In this document: piece after piece, positions 41,601 through 51,473 of the stretch
Position numbering within the stretch: position 1 is the first letter of the stretch
Layout of the letters: each line of letters starts with the position of its first letter
From: Sporopachydermia quercuum
Taxonomy: Eukaryota > Ascomycota > Sporopachydermiomycetes > Sporopachydermiales > Sporopachydermiaceae
Assembly: GCA_001599295.1 (NCBI GenBank)
Contig: BCGN01000004.1
Coordinates: 1,116,346 to 1,180,345, forward strand
Direction: 5' to 3'
DNA length: 64,000 bases
Notes under the pieces: generated by a model
Seen by the model: only the letters and a program-made list of their open reading frames with translations
What the model was told of the DNA's origin: nothing
Database searches by the model: none
Position numbers and translations under genes: made by a program

Positions 41601-42571
41601 TATGGTTATTATTATATCATCCGGTATTTGGGTCTCATGAATTACTATGGGAGTTTCTAATAGTGCAAGAACTAGATTTCAATCATTGTATCACCAGATG
41701 TAAACGGAAGCTATCAAATAACGAAGAAAAATATATGGGTTTAACATCTAGCACTAGAATTGATAGTAACGATAAACTAGAAGTATTACTGAATGGGTAT
41801 GGTGTTTTAGGTATTGAAGAGATATATGAAATGAATATGTTTGTTTCTCATTTCAGTGAAAGCTTGAATGATTTGATTATCAAAGTACGACAGCTTTTAA
41901 GTATATCTGAAATGTATGTGACTAAAAGCTTTGATTTGGCTGAAAGTATATCTATTCTATGTCAAATCGGCGAACATATGAGTATATCTATCGATGGTAA
42001 AACTTCAAATGATAAAATGAACAAAGTATTCTTTGCACTTAAGAAGCTAAATGATAACATATCTCCAGCTTTAGGTCCTGACACGTTTTATAAATTGATA
42101 ATGTCAATCTCTGTTACTTGCACAACTGTGAAATTGAAATTGGATCAATTGAAAGAAACTGTCACTGATTATAGGCATGGTCTGGCTCAAGAGGAGCAAT
42201 ATAATAAAGCCTTATCGGAGATAAGCGGTGCTATAAAGAAGCAACAACAAGAATCTGAGATTGCAGATGCAAGTATTATCAATATGAAGAAACTTAATAT
42301 CGTGGGAACAATGAATGATACCAAAAGGAGGAAAGACGAACAAAAGATAAAGNAGGATTTAGCTGTAATATCAGAGAAGAAGATTAAGCAGTCGGCAATG
42401 ATTAGAAATTTGCATGAAACTGTAGCTGCGGAAATTGGTGAATTTTTTCGTGTTAAATCTGTATTTATCCGGGATGCAATAACAAAGAAAGCAGCATGTG
42501 AGATTAAAAACTTGAAGAGTAAACTGCTTTTTCAGGAAAGCTTATTAGAATCATATAGAAACTGGAATTAG
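38693..42571 (+). CDS. VRL1: VARP-like VPS9-domain protein with ankyrin repeats and PX-BAR region
   Basis: A 1,292-residue intact frame. A VPS9 Rab5-family GEF domain spans roughly 280-510 (TADTLIGLMLFVLLRSDVP-type region near 460-480). Ankyrin repeats cover about 560-820 (TLLCAAVQSGDEELIDMVLD; VNAVNNKGITPLMIYSKYAR; GLTALDIAKN). A PX-like domain lies at about 825-960 (FSVTRSIADFQFLWKWLRYE). The C-terminal 300 residues are helical and BAR-like. This is the layout of yeast Vrl1, which pairs with the sorting nexin Vin1 in the endosomal VINE coat. VRL1 is disrupted in the S. cerevisiae reference strain (YML003W/YML002W) but whole here. It is inserted between TSR3 and SGT2, which are adjacent in yeast. 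Confidence 0.88.
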   Translation: MTIEPMGRGAVQFMNPFLNQVFNNPDPWSSTSKSYIQALRXNPESYVILVPSSAILLFYDESISKXKYERLCQNEDFILSHIIKIPSPLGPKPPSHLGVKNGKAYNTLNNKILAVNGDTIYDVSGYRRSVTAKIVDEILLTSQTPYFPANAKFMVLVVSRPFIGKPIAREETDFGGIPMSYLFNKYDLMFLGPNHELEDTNSQNNPSVNNKAYNSSTTASTISANSTESASLTSSLTSVDPKYSTNSIDPISKLGNVPPLGDVLTRFPFISQQIGSRFSSLFKRFTCKNIENEMELIESFNNLIRKAIEIFRSLDSAVIVDLISITGYSKEDLERSLHIYIENNISDKLWRKIVELXTASRDTMFQNYTDRLDYFEDDKLRAHLHNISIGQVGLPDMHYEKLQELERRAVLAVKEFEGLNRTTNTDAKLKIIFNTLDLLNDSSVTPSSSSATAKVTISSLDADTLIGLMLFVLLRSDVPDLHIHLFYIKTFAFDDIESGSIGYGLSTFEGVLFYLEDQENLSRLSQICKENFEIWNTVKEDDSIRLQRAWESGLRSLLTSQESMFYIKNKSFDSILMVAIQLSSKNVLQTLLSHSELFPYGRIMCEKSHTTGMTLLCAAVQSGDEELIDMVLDAVDDAPFERKIAYFREKDIYQRTIGHYLFYYRDALYELGLMIQWDDRDLNGQTPLFAICRSYDHAYYDQLVSEAFIICDTWYKEVLGRKGIDLYDHVDNKGNSILHVIFTTKAVKTVLKYRADVNAVNNKGITPLMIYSKYARIEAMKALCATNEVDFDKRDLKGLTALDIAKNTQVQEAIDEIYLFNYAPVIDGKRLAGVIRPIFINGQLQLVVKSIMMNLDHQSNGKPSIVSAPPLDESKYNNGYYNHYLNNEKKLFSVTRSIADFQFLWKWLRYENPYSWIPTIEESLSYNESVKRFRGKTQHHQDMVLFQLGLPFKFSRKKIQELAKSLNSFLWLLLYHPVFGSHELLWEFLIVQELDFNHCITRCKRKLSNNEEKYMGLTSSTRIDSNDKLEVLLNGYGVLGIEEIYEMNMFVSHFSESLNDLIIKVRQLLSISEMYVTKSFDLAESISILCQIGEHMSISIDGKTSNDKMNKVFFALKKLNDNISPALGPDTFYKLIMSISVTCTTVKLKLDQLKETVTDYRHGLAQEEQYNKALSEISGAIKKQQQESEIADASIINMKKLNIVGTMNDTKRRKDEQKIKXDLAVISEKKIKQSAMIRNLHETVAAEIGEFFRVKSVFIRDAITKKAACEIKNLKSKLLFQESLLESYRNWN

Positions 42572-42879
42572 AATAGAGATAAATCAATGCTATGGTTCTG
42601 TGTAGGTATTACTATAAGGATCTACAAGCAAACAAATATTAATGTCATAAATTAAGGTGATGATCAAGTAAACATACATACATATAGAATTATAGATACA
42701 AGAAAAATTGATGAACCTAATGGCATTCATTATTGACCACTATTACCATTGTAAAAGATTGAAAAGGGCTTTCGGTGTGGACTTTTTAATAAACGATGAT
42801 GATACAATTCACGTATTAAACAGCTCTGCCAAACAAGAAAGCGTATCTGAAAACCAATATATTTCCTTATTGAAAATAA
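42572..42879. other. Short convergent spacer VRL1/SGT2
   Basis: A 308 bp AT-rich spacer between convergent genes. An open frame in it runs into the SGT2 antisense strand and is not considered real. Confidence 0.5.
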
Positions 42880-43851
42880 TTACTGAGGACTACCTCTTCC
42901 ACCGAGACCAAATTGCTGAGCCATTTGTTGAAGTTGAGGATCATTTAATAATGATTGCATAGCTGCTGGATTTGACATCATTTGTTGAGCGGCTTGCATT
43001 AATTGAGGGTTACTGAGTAAAGAGGCGAAATCGAAGCCGGGAGCTCCTCCTGCTCCACCTGCCCCACCGGCCCCACCAAACATTGAACCTAAAGCAGACA
43101 AATCAGGGAATCCACCAGCACCAGCTCCTGGACCAGCGGCTCTGTTTTCTGTTGAAGTTGAATCAATCTCAGTAGAAGGAGTAGGGTTAGAAGCACCTGA
43201 ATCAGCAAGTTCTTCAACACGTCTTTTAGCTGTTTCGTACCCTCTCTTCATGGCTTCAGAACAAGCATCACCTTCAACTTCCATACCCTTTTTATAAGCT
43301 TCCATTGATCCAGCAGCATCACCTAAAGCATATCTAGCAAGGCCTAATCTTGAGTAAGCCTTAGGATATCTAGGGTCGTGTTCTATAGCTTTTTGAGCAT
43401 CCTTAACGGCTAGTTCATGCTTTCTTAAAGAAGAATAAGCAGCAGCTCTATTAGATAAATAAACTGGGTTGGTTGGAACTAAAGCAATGGCTTCTGAATA
43501 CTTCTCAACAGCTTCTTCATATTTCTTTTGAGCCATAAGCTTGTTACCAGCGATCTTCAACTCATCAGCTTCAGCGGTCTTGTCAACTTCTGATTTCTCA
43601 ACTTTTACTGGTATTTCAACACTGTCACTAGCAGGTGTTTCATCCTTGCTATTACTTTCATAAGCAGCAAGTATATCGGTAAGGGATGTTGATTTGAGCT
43701 CATACGAATCAATATCACTTTCCTCCACATCGAAAACTTCAGTAATACAGTCGATAGCCACATCTAATGATTCAGCATCATCTGACTTCTTGGCTGCCTC
43801 TTTTAGAAAGTTGATAATAGCCACAGCTGTGGTCTTTTCATTAATAGCCAT
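42880..43851 (-). CDS. SGT2: TPR cochaperone Sgt2 of the GET pathway
   Basis: A 323-residue protein from the ATG at 43851 (MAINEKTTAVAIINFLKEAA), which matches the Sgt2 homodimerisation domain; an upstream in-frame ATG at 43893 adds 14 unlikely residues. A Get5-binding N-terminal domain covers about 1-75. Three TPR repeats follow at about 105-215 (AEELKIAGNKL-type start, NPVYLSNRAAAYSSLRKHEL, YPKAYSRLGLARYALGDAAG). The Gly/Ala/Met-rich and Asn-Pro C-terminus (LMQAAQQMMSNPAAMQSLLN) captures tail-anchored substrates and passes them to Get4/5-Get3. Yeast SGT2 (YOR007C) is next to TSR3. Confidence 0.95.
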   Translation of the reverse strand: MAINEKTTAVAIINFLKEAAKKSDDAESLDVAIDCITEVFDVEESDIDSYELKSTSLTDILAAYESNSKDETPASDSVEIPVKVEKSEVDKTAEADELKIAGNKLMAQKKYEEAVEKYSEAIALVPTNPVYLSNRAAAYSSLRKHELAVKDAQKAIEHDPRYPKAYSRLGLARYALGDAAGSMEAYKKGMEVEGDACSEAMKRGYETAKRRVEELADSGASNPTPSTEIDSTSTENRAAGPGAGAGGFPDLSALGSMFGGAGGAGGAGGAPGFDFASLLSNPQLMQAAQQMMSNPAAMQSLLNDPQLQQMAQQFGLGGRGSPQ

Positions 43852-45975
43852 CTTCAATAATATCTCTGATCTAGATCTACTAAGGCAATGCACTACTAAT
43901 ACAATACGTTCAATTAATCCTCAACAATTAAATAATTCACAACACAAATATATTGCTTCTAATATTTCTGATCGCTCAATCAACTCTCTTCTCTCTTACG
44001 TCTTCTCTGAATGTATATACAAGCATATATTCTGAACTGATCATCAAACATAATTTAAGCACACAGACCTATATCTGCGGACTGTGCTTGCCACGTTCAG
44101 GCAATTCACACTGATCTCCTGAAGGCCCCACTACTTTTCCTTTCCTTTTTGGTTTCAAGGTCAAGCTTCCCCTCTTTGGACAAACCACCCGAACACCTTA
44201 AATACATCATGTCTCACTCTATTACCCCAGAGTTTGCTGCTGGGATAAGATGGAGATTACAACGAATGACAGAGTGAGTGGTTAAAATCATTGTGAGCTG
44301 ATTGAACAGGGTCAAAGGAGCAAGCTTGAGTTTTTATTTTGGATTGGTAATTTAGTATATTGTGTGTAAGGGGAATTTCTTGAAAGGTAGCTGGATAAGA
44401 AGTGAAGAGAGGACATGTAAAAGTTGAGAAATTCATGAACAAACGGGAGTGGTACTGGATTTGTAGCTTGAGTATGATGAATAAAAAGACTTGCCCTTTC
44501 TCTCTTTTCCATTCACTCTGATTTTAACATTGATTGATAAGAGGATGTTTTTTTTTGCAAAGTTATTTTGAAGAGTAAATACCCATGCTAATGTCAACAA
44601 TTGATATCTCATACAAACTGATTTAGTTCACTTCATTCTTAATACCCACGGCATCACATTTTTTTACTAATATTAAGGTTGTAGACGGTTATTGACAATT
44701 TTCTTGCTGTTAGCGAAGGAAATGAGACCCAATTAGTAAGATGGTAAGGTAGGATGCCTTCTTGATGGTCATTTCAATGGATTGATTACATCTATTATGA
44801 ATAACAAAATTTTTAGAGCCCATTCCCAAGTAAAACGTCTGGCGGTTAAAGAATTAGCTTTCACTGACTGAATAAAGATGTGAAGCTATTGAATTTGAAA
44901 TTGAGCGGATTGATTCTGATGAAGGTAGATAGATGGTCACCAGGGTTAAAAAGAGGAAAGCGTTTAGAACTGTTAGTTCAATATTCATCCTGTATCCAAA
45001 GTTTCTAGTAACTTATATTACATTTTCACAATTTATATTGTCTACCTTCCTAAATACTGCCGCTGTTCTATGTCTATTTCTACCCAATAGCTCTAATATA
45101 TCAATTCTATGGACTATATGAATTTGACACTCCGCAACCTTTCTCATTTTTATATGCAGCGAATCTGTACAAAAATCTTAATTTCCGCAGTTAAAGATAT
45201 AAGGTTTGTTAAATATTTCCTATTTGAGGTATTCTCTATTATTGATAACTCAGAAAGTACCGGGCAATACATAGGAAATCAAGAACTCAAAATAAAAGTT
45301 GGAAATGGGCTAGTTCATCAAGTCTTATAAAAATCATTGAAAGAATCCCTCTTTTTCAATTTCTTANATAGAGAGAGTCATGTTGTTTGTTCTTCTCTGA
45401 TCTCCAGTTAGATTAACCTTAAGTAAAACGGCAACTAATAATTGAATAGGCAGGCTATCTCTTGGTTATATACTCCCCAAAAAGAACACTATAACTAGCA
45501 ATATTATTATTGCTTCTCTAAGTGTTAGTCAATAATTTGTCAATATTATCTGTGCTTATTTTTTCTTTCCTCATAACCTAGCTTTATCAGTTTTTCTATA
45601 CTAGTCGACAGATCAACAATGGAAATCAACTTACCTTTTGGCGCTAAGATTTCATCTAAAGTATTTAACGTTCTGGAATGAGTCAAATAGTGTAACCTTA
45701 TTTATTCCATAATTCAAAGTAAAAATTATAAAACCTACCAAAAATCTTACAAAGGAGTTNGTTCGTCCTGAAAAACCTTCATATTTAATTTTGCTAAAGG
45801 TGGATTTGGTCTTATTGAATAAATTGGAGTCAAAGTCCAAGTGAAGAGAAGATTCTGTTTGTTTGGTGCATCTTTTTGTAATCAAATTCTTGATTAATAA
45901 ATTGGGGAACTAATAACTGAAAATCTAGCATTTGTTTATTTGTTATAATCATCAACCGGAAAGACAATTTTCATC
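43852..45975. other. Gene-poor divergent interval SGT2/ARO8
   Basis: 2.1 kb between divergent genes. It contains several short hydrophobic frames (for example 44933-45121 and 45109-45330 on plus) with AT-driven composition and no known relative. A Gcn4-type site lies near ARO8. A spliced or unknown small gene cannot be excluded. Confidence 0.45.
45679..45685. promoter_or_regulatory. Gcn4-type site upstream of ARO8
   Basis: TGAGTCA, a perfect AP-1/Gcn4 heptamer, about 290 bp before the ARO8 start. Yeast ARO8 responds to general amino-acid control, so the position makes sense. Conservation across relatives would be the test. Confidence 0.5.
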
Positions 45976-47502
45976 ATGACAGTTGCGAAGGATTCCCAAT
46001 TGCCAAAGGCAAAGGATATGTCCCACCACTTATCTGTGGAGGCTCAATCCAGAAGATCATCACCATTGAAAACTGCATTCAAATACTTTAATAACCCCGA
46101 TATTGTTTTCTTAGGTGGTGGTTTACCTCTTTCAGATTATTTCCCATTCAAAGAGATTGATTTCCAAGCACCTAAACCACCATTTGCTGAAGGAATTTCC
46201 AAGGTCCCAAGTGGAGATGAAAAGAATGATGACACTGTTTTTGCATCAGTTCCTCGTTCATCAGACTTAGCCAAATCGACAATCTCACACAATGGATATG
46301 ATGATGTTTTGCTCAAGAACTCACTGCAATACGGCTTCACTGAAGGTCAACCAGCTTTAAGACAATTCATTTATGATCATACTAAATTGATCCACAATAT
46401 TCCTTACGAAGATTGGAATGTTGTTAGTACTGTTGGTAACACCCAAGCCTGGGATGCAACTCTTAGAACCTTCTGTTCTAGAGGTGAAACCATTCTCGTT
46501 GAAGAGTACTCTTTCTCCTCTGCTTTAGAAACTGCTCATGCTCAAGGTGTTACTTGTTTCCCTCTTCCTATGGATAATCATGGTATAATTCCTGAAAAGT
46601 TAGATGAAATTTTGNCCAACTGGAACTATAATGATGACAAATCAAACTTCCCTAAACTTTTATATACAATTCCTACTGGTCAAAACCCTACTGGCTCTAC
46701 TTTATCTTCTGAAAGAAGAAAGGCTATTTATGATGTCTGTTCCAAGTTTGACATTATCATTATTGAGGATGAACCATACTATTTCTTACAAATGGAAACT
46801 TACACCCAAGATGCAGAAGCTCGTGCTACTCAAGGTGTTGCTGATTCTAAAGAATTTTTGTCCTCTTTAGTCAAATCTTTTTTGAGCTTTGATGTAGATG
46901 GTAGAGTTCTTCGTTTAGACTCTTTCTCCAAGGTCATCGCCCCAGGTTCTCGTATTGGCTGGATTGTTGGTCAAGAAAAGCTCTTAGAACGCTTTGTTAG
47001 GTTACATGAAGTATCAATTCAAAGTCCTTCTGGTTTCGCTCAAAGTTCCATTCTGGGTTTATTGGCAAGATGGGGACAATCAGGTTACCTTGATTGGTTG
47101 ATTGGCCTTCGTAAGGAGTATACTCACAAAAGAGACGTTGCCATCGATGCTGTTCAAAACAATGTACCTAAATCAGTTGCTTCATGGGTTCCACCTACTG
47201 CTGGTATGTTTTTCACTGTTCAAATTGACGCATCAAAGCATCCTAATTTTGCTACTGAATTCAATTCCGATCCAGCAAAAGTTGAAGAAGCTATCTATGA
47301 AGTTGGTTTGAAGATTGGAACTTTGATGATTCCTGGTTCCTGGTTTGCAGTTTCTGAAAACACTGAACCTCCTCAAGAAATCGTTGTTAGTGATCCTAAC
47401 ATTATTTTCTTCCGAGGTACTTATGCAGCTGTACCATTGGACCAACTTGTCTTAGGTATTACGAGATTCGGTGAAGCAGTGAAGACTGTATATGGTTTAT
47501 AA
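45976..47502 (+). CDS. ARO8: Aromatic amino-acid aminotransferase I
   Basis: A 508-residue fold-type I PLP enzyme, the same size as yeast Aro8 (500). Visible signatures are KYFNNPDIVFLGGGLPLSDY near the start, GNTQAWDATLRTF, YTIPTGQNPTG, IIEDEPYYF, and DSFSKVIAPGSRIGW with the PLP-binding Lys at 319. A conserved Arg in the C-terminal FRGTYAAV or TRFGEA region should bind the substrate carboxylate. It interconverts phenylalanine, tyrosine and tryptophan with their oxo acids and contributes to lysine metabolism. The frame is uninterrupted. One N lies in a codon near residue 214. Confidence 0.95.
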   Translation: MTVAKDSQLPKAKDMSHHLSVEAQSRRSSPLKTAFKYFNNPDIVFLGGGLPLSDYFPFKEIDFQAPKPPFAEGISKVPSGDEKNDDTVFASVPRSSDLAKSTISHNGYDDVLLKNSLQYGFTEGQPALRQFIYDHTKLIHNIPYEDWNVVSTVGNTQAWDATLRTFCSRGETILVEEYSFSSALETAHAQGVTCFPLPMDNHGIIPEKLDEILXNWNYNDDKSNFPKLLYTIPTGQNPTGSTLSSERRKAIYDVCSKFDIIIIEDEPYYFLQMETYTQDAEARATQGVADSKEFLSSLVKSFLSFDVDGRVLRLDSFSKVIAPGSRIGWIVGQEKLLERFVRLHEVSIQSPSGFAQSSILGLLARWGQSGYLDWLIGLRKEYTHKRDVAIDAVQNNVPKSVASWVPPTAGMFFTVQIDASKHPNFATEFNSDPAKVEEAIYEVGLKIGTLMIPGSWFAVSENTEPPQEIVVSDPNIIFFRGTYAAVPLDQLVLGITRFGEAVKTVYGL

Positions 47503-48115
47503 ATTTGACAGTATGTACATAGTGATCTTTGTTTTAATACTAACAAATTGCTGTGATAAAAGTCCCGCCTAAGATTTGAGATAAATAATTGAATTCTGTC
47601 TACTACTTTATGGGTTTCAGCCTATTCTCTTTTCCTATCCAGTATAAATATTCTATAGACCCAATACGTGTATTATTGTTTTCTGGAAACTTAGACAGAA
47701 AGTGCTAATAACAATGCAGCTGGTAGTCTCGATTACTGTGATTCCAAACGATTCCAAACACTCTTATAAAACGATACCAAAGAGTTCGTCTGTTTACTAT
47801 TTACTATATACACTTATCATTCTGGTCATTCCACTCCCTTGCAAATCATTCTGGTAACTCATTTAATCAATCTTTCATTTTTTTCAGTGAGCAAAATTCA
47901 GAGCTCCTACCTCATTCTCCGATATTTTTCTCCCCATCAAATGAGACCTGAAGTTCACTTTTCATTCTCTATGAAGATGACAAATCGAATAGCATTGTTT
48001 AGTACTGTCTTTTATTCCTTCTCCCAATTTACCAGAGAACANAGAGATCACTAATTCAATCCAAGCATGAAACCAAACTAAATATTGTTCCCAAAGCCTT
48101 TGACGTACAAGTAAA
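47503..48115. promoter_or_regulatory. HIR1 upstream region
   Basis: A 613 bp spacer between co-oriented genes, AT-rich. No coding signal or confident regulatory site was seen. Confidence 0.4.
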
Positions 48116-51100
48116 ATGCATATTTTGAAGCTCCCGTGGCTCGGCCACAATGATGAGCACAGAGCTTTCGAAGTGTACTCAGTAAGCATATCAGGAGATG
48201 GGACACGATTGGCTTCAGGAGGACTTGATGGTAAAGTGAAGATATGGTCTACAAGTGACTCTGTATACTCAGAATTACCAAATGAAGAGAATAGCACAAA
48301 CAAACCCGAAGTTTTGAAAAAGCCATTGTGCAGCATGAGCACGCATACAGGTGCGGTTACAGTGGTTCGATTCTCACCTAATGGGAAATACCTAGCAACA
48401 GGATCTGATGATAGAGTGCTGTTGATATGGGAAAAAGATGAGGATTTTGTTAGATCGGAGTTTGGCTCAATGGGAGAAGAAGATATAGAACATTGGGCGG
48501 TAAGGAAACGTTTAGTTGGTCATGAGAATGATATTCAAGATATCGCATGGAGTCCGGACTCTAGTATGGTGGTGTCAGTTGGGTTAGATAGTTCAATTAT
48601 TGTTTGGAATGGGAATTCTTTCGAGAAAATCAAACAACTCAATATTCATCGGAGTTTAGTGAAGGGAGTTGTGTTTGATCCTGCCAATAAGTATTTTGCT
48701 ACAGCTTCTGACGATCGAACGGTTCGTATAATTAGATATCATAAGACATCTCCGACCGATATTACATTCACTCAGGAACATATTGTAAAGGATCCTTTCA
48801 CCAATTCACCACTTACTTCTTATTTCAAAAGACTTTCATGGTCTCCTGATGGAAGTTTTATTGCAGCACCTTCTGCAACAAATGGACCTGTTACCTCAGT
48901 ATCTATTATAAACAGAGGTAATTGGAGCACAGATGTTTCATTAATTGGTCATGATGCACCTTGTGATGTCACATGTTTTTCTCCAAGATTATACACAACT
49001 AAAAGATCAACTAAACTTGTTTTACCGGACAAACAGAAACGATTAAAGGAACCTATAATGAATCTAGTTGCAACTGGTGGTCAAGATTCTACACTCGCTA
49101 TATGGGCTACATCCAGCCCAGCACCTGTAATGGTGGCGAATGATTTGACCACGAAACCGATAACCGATATAACATGGTCTAATGATGGAAGGAATATTTT
49201 TGTTAGTTCCCTTGACGGATCAATCACTGCATTATGTTTCAATGATGGAGAATTAGGATATGTGATGTCAATGGAACAAAACGAAATCGAATTACATAAA
49301 TATGGTGGAAATAATGATTCATTGTCTTTTCCTGAATCAGTAGCTCAATTGTTATTAGAAGATAAAGCTACAAATGCTGAGAAGCAAGCAAATGAATCAC
49401 GAATGGATCAACTCATGTTAACAAACACTACTTCCATTGCTNGCTCGCCGACTATTAAGGATTCAACTGGTAACCCTGTCCACCCTATTTCAGGACCATC
49501 ATTGCCATCTCTGCATCAATCGTTAATTCCATCGGCTAGCAAAGTGATTGAACATGAACAAAAACATTCTGTCAAATTACAAGCTCAAAAAGTGTCGTTG
49601 ACTAAAGATGGTCGTAAGAGGGTTGCCCCACTGTTGGTTTCATCAGGGCCAAGTGTTAAGAGAGCAACTTTGGCAACTAAATCGACCTCAAAACTGTCAA
49701 AGGTATCTTCCTTCTCTTCTACTGACTCGGTAATTCCAACTTCTTGTGAAGGCTCCTCGCTGTTAACAAAGAAATCAACACTTAAGGCTAAGAAAGCAGA
49801 TTTATCCTATCCTTCTTACACTCTTCCAAGAAATGGATTACAAGTGATAGTTATGGGTCAAAGGAAAAGAGAACCGGTGAAAGAGGATTTTGAAGTAGCA
49901 GCTCAGCAGGATCAACACGATGAAACGGAAGAGAATCAAATCAATAAAATAAGAACAGTGACAAGAATTAATGATGATTTTCGAAATAGTAATGCAATTG
50001 ATGCTTCAAGTCTTACATTATCAATTTTCAAATCGAAAAACAAAGGAAATAGAGGCAAAACGATAGGAAAAAATAACAATTCAGCAGATAATNCTAACAT
50101 TGGCTTTATTCGTGATGCATTATACACTCCTGAAGTCATTTACTCTGAACCTAAGCTTAGAGGTGCCAAAAGGCTCGTATTCAAAAGTCAAGCCGCTTCA
50201 ATTACTGATGAGGCTAAGCAGTTTATCCCACTTACTTCTTTTCTAGAAGTAACAAACTTTGATGAGGACATTGATGGTACTACTGGAAATAACGATAACA
50301 ACCATAGTAATAGTTTTAATACTGGTAATAATAATAATAATAGCAGCACCGCTAATAATAGTAATAATGTCACTTCAGATCATTTAGAAGCTGCCAAGAT
50401 AGTTGGAATTAAAAACGGTAATGTTCAATTCACTAATTTTATTGGCAGCAATGTTATTCGAGCTGTTGGTATTGAAGGATCATTTTGGGCATTAGCAACT
50501 AATAAATCAGAGATTTATGTTTATTCTTCAAATGGGGCCCTTATGTTGCCTCCATTAGAATTAGATAGTTGCGGAATTGCAATTTTTGAAGCTAGAGGTA
50601 AATTTTTACTTGCTGTAACGAATAATGGACTAGTTCAATGCTGGAATATAAAACAGAGGATTGCGTTGTATGATGAATCTATTTCACTAGTGCCTATTAT
50701 TGATTCTGAAACATATCTCAATGTACCAGTTGGGTCTTCTGCCAAAGTTAATAAATTTGAGATAAATCGTAAGATTGTTTATGCTACAATCACTGAGAAA
50801 GGTGTGCCGATATTTCAACTTGATAATGGANATGTCTTTTGTTTCAATAATGATTTGCAATGTTGGTTGAGGATTGGGGATGAAGATCTTATGAACGATG
50901 AAATGATTGGATTTCACTCAACTTTGCTATCGTTTTTAATGGCTAGAAAGAGAAGGCTTTTGGATAAGAAGGACGGTGAGAATGATAATAATGGTGATGA
51001 TGATGAAGCAAAGAATGGTCATCATGAAGATAATGTGCCAAATGTTTCAACTAATAATATTGAGAACGATCATAAACAAGATTCCATCTATGATAAACGA

Positions 51101-51247
51101 TCAATGTTTCTGGAAAGAGTTATATCTTCACTTTGGTCATTAGACATGTCAGATTGCGAGGATATGAACAACATTAAGAAGGTCTATCGAACGTATCTAC
51201 AAAATAATAACATTGGAAACAAACTTGAAGAGCTGGAAAGCATTTAG
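48116..51247 (+). CDS. HIR1: HIR complex subunit Hir1 (histone chaperone, HIRA family)
   Basis: A 1,043-residue protein. It starts MHILKLPWLGHNDEHRAFEV, like yeast Hir1. Seven WD40 repeats occupy about 1-390 (LASGGLDGKVKIW; YLATGSDDRVLLIW; MVVSVGLDSSIIVW; ATGGQDSTLAIW). A B-domain-like segment near 560-585 is expected to contact Asf1. The HIRA C-terminal domain (about 765-1040) ends the protein. A poly-Asn/Ser stretch at about 725-755 is low-complexity. With Hir2, Hir3 and Hpc2 it deposits H3-H4 outside replication and represses histone genes. HIR1 is preferred over HIR2 because of its N-terminal sequence. Confidence 0.92.
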   Translation: MHILKLPWLGHNDEHRAFEVYSVSISGDGTRLASGGLDGKVKIWSTSDSVYSELPNEENSTNKPEVLKKPLCSMSTHTGAVTVVRFSPNGKYLATGSDDRVLLIWEKDEDFVRSEFGSMGEEDIEHWAVRKRLVGHENDIQDIAWSPDSSMVVSVGLDSSIIVWNGNSFEKIKQLNIHRSLVKGVVFDPANKYFATASDDRTVRIIRYHKTSPTDITFTQEHIVKDPFTNSPLTSYFKRLSWSPDGSFIAAPSATNGPVTSVSIINRGNWSTDVSLIGHDAPCDVTCFSPRLYTTKRSTKLVLPDKQKRLKEPIMNLVATGGQDSTLAIWATSSPAPVMVANDLTTKPITDITWSNDGRNIFVSSLDGSITALCFNDGELGYVMSMEQNEIELHKYGGNNDSLSFPESVAQLLLEDKATNAEKQANESRMDQLMLTNTTSIAXSPTIKDSTGNPVHPISGPSLPSLHQSLIPSASKVIEHEQKHSVKLQAQKVSLTKDGRKRVAPLLVSSGPSVKRATLATKSTSKLSKVSSFSSTDSVIPTSCEGSSLLTKKSTLKAKKADLSYPSYTLPRNGLQVIVMGQRKREPVKEDFEVAAQQDQHDETEENQINKIRTVTRINDDFRNSNAIDASSLTLSIFKSKNKGNRGKTIGKNNNSADNXNIGFIRDALYTPEVIYSEPKLRGAKRLVFKSQAASITDEAKQFIPLTSFLEVTNFDEDIDGTTGNNDNNHSNSFNTGNNNNNSSTANNSNNVTSDHLEAAKIVGIKNGNVQFTNFIGSNVIRAVGIEGSFWALATNKSEIYVYSSNGALMLPPLELDSCGIAIFEARGKFLLAVTNNGLVQCWNIKQRIALYDESISLVPIIDSETYLNVPVGSSAKVNKFEINRKIVYATITEKGVPIFQLDNGXVFCFNNDLQCWLRIGDEDLMNDEMIGFHSTLLSFLMARKRRLLDKKDGENDNNGDDDEAKNGHHEDNVPNVSTNNIENDHKQDSIYDKRSMFLERVISSLWSLDMSDCEDMNNIKKVYRTYLQNNNIGNKLEELESI

Positions 51248-51473
51248 TGTATAATATTTTATAGGGTATATATAAAGGCATATATAGTGTTTAAAAGATG
51301 TATTGAGACATCTGGTGTATTTTTAGTGANTTCAGTTTCATTATACTGAATAGGACTAAATAATTGTTTGTTCTACATTGTAAAAAAGGAGAAATGATCA
51401 GTTTCCACGTTTCATTCTTAAGCCTCAATATACATCATAATATACAAGATGATCTGTTCACAATCATATTTAT

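Noticed and set aside
45109-45330. Pair of hydrophobic frames (44933-45330) as a membrane protein gene
   Set aside because: AT-driven composition, no conserved motif, and no splice signal that joins them convincingly.
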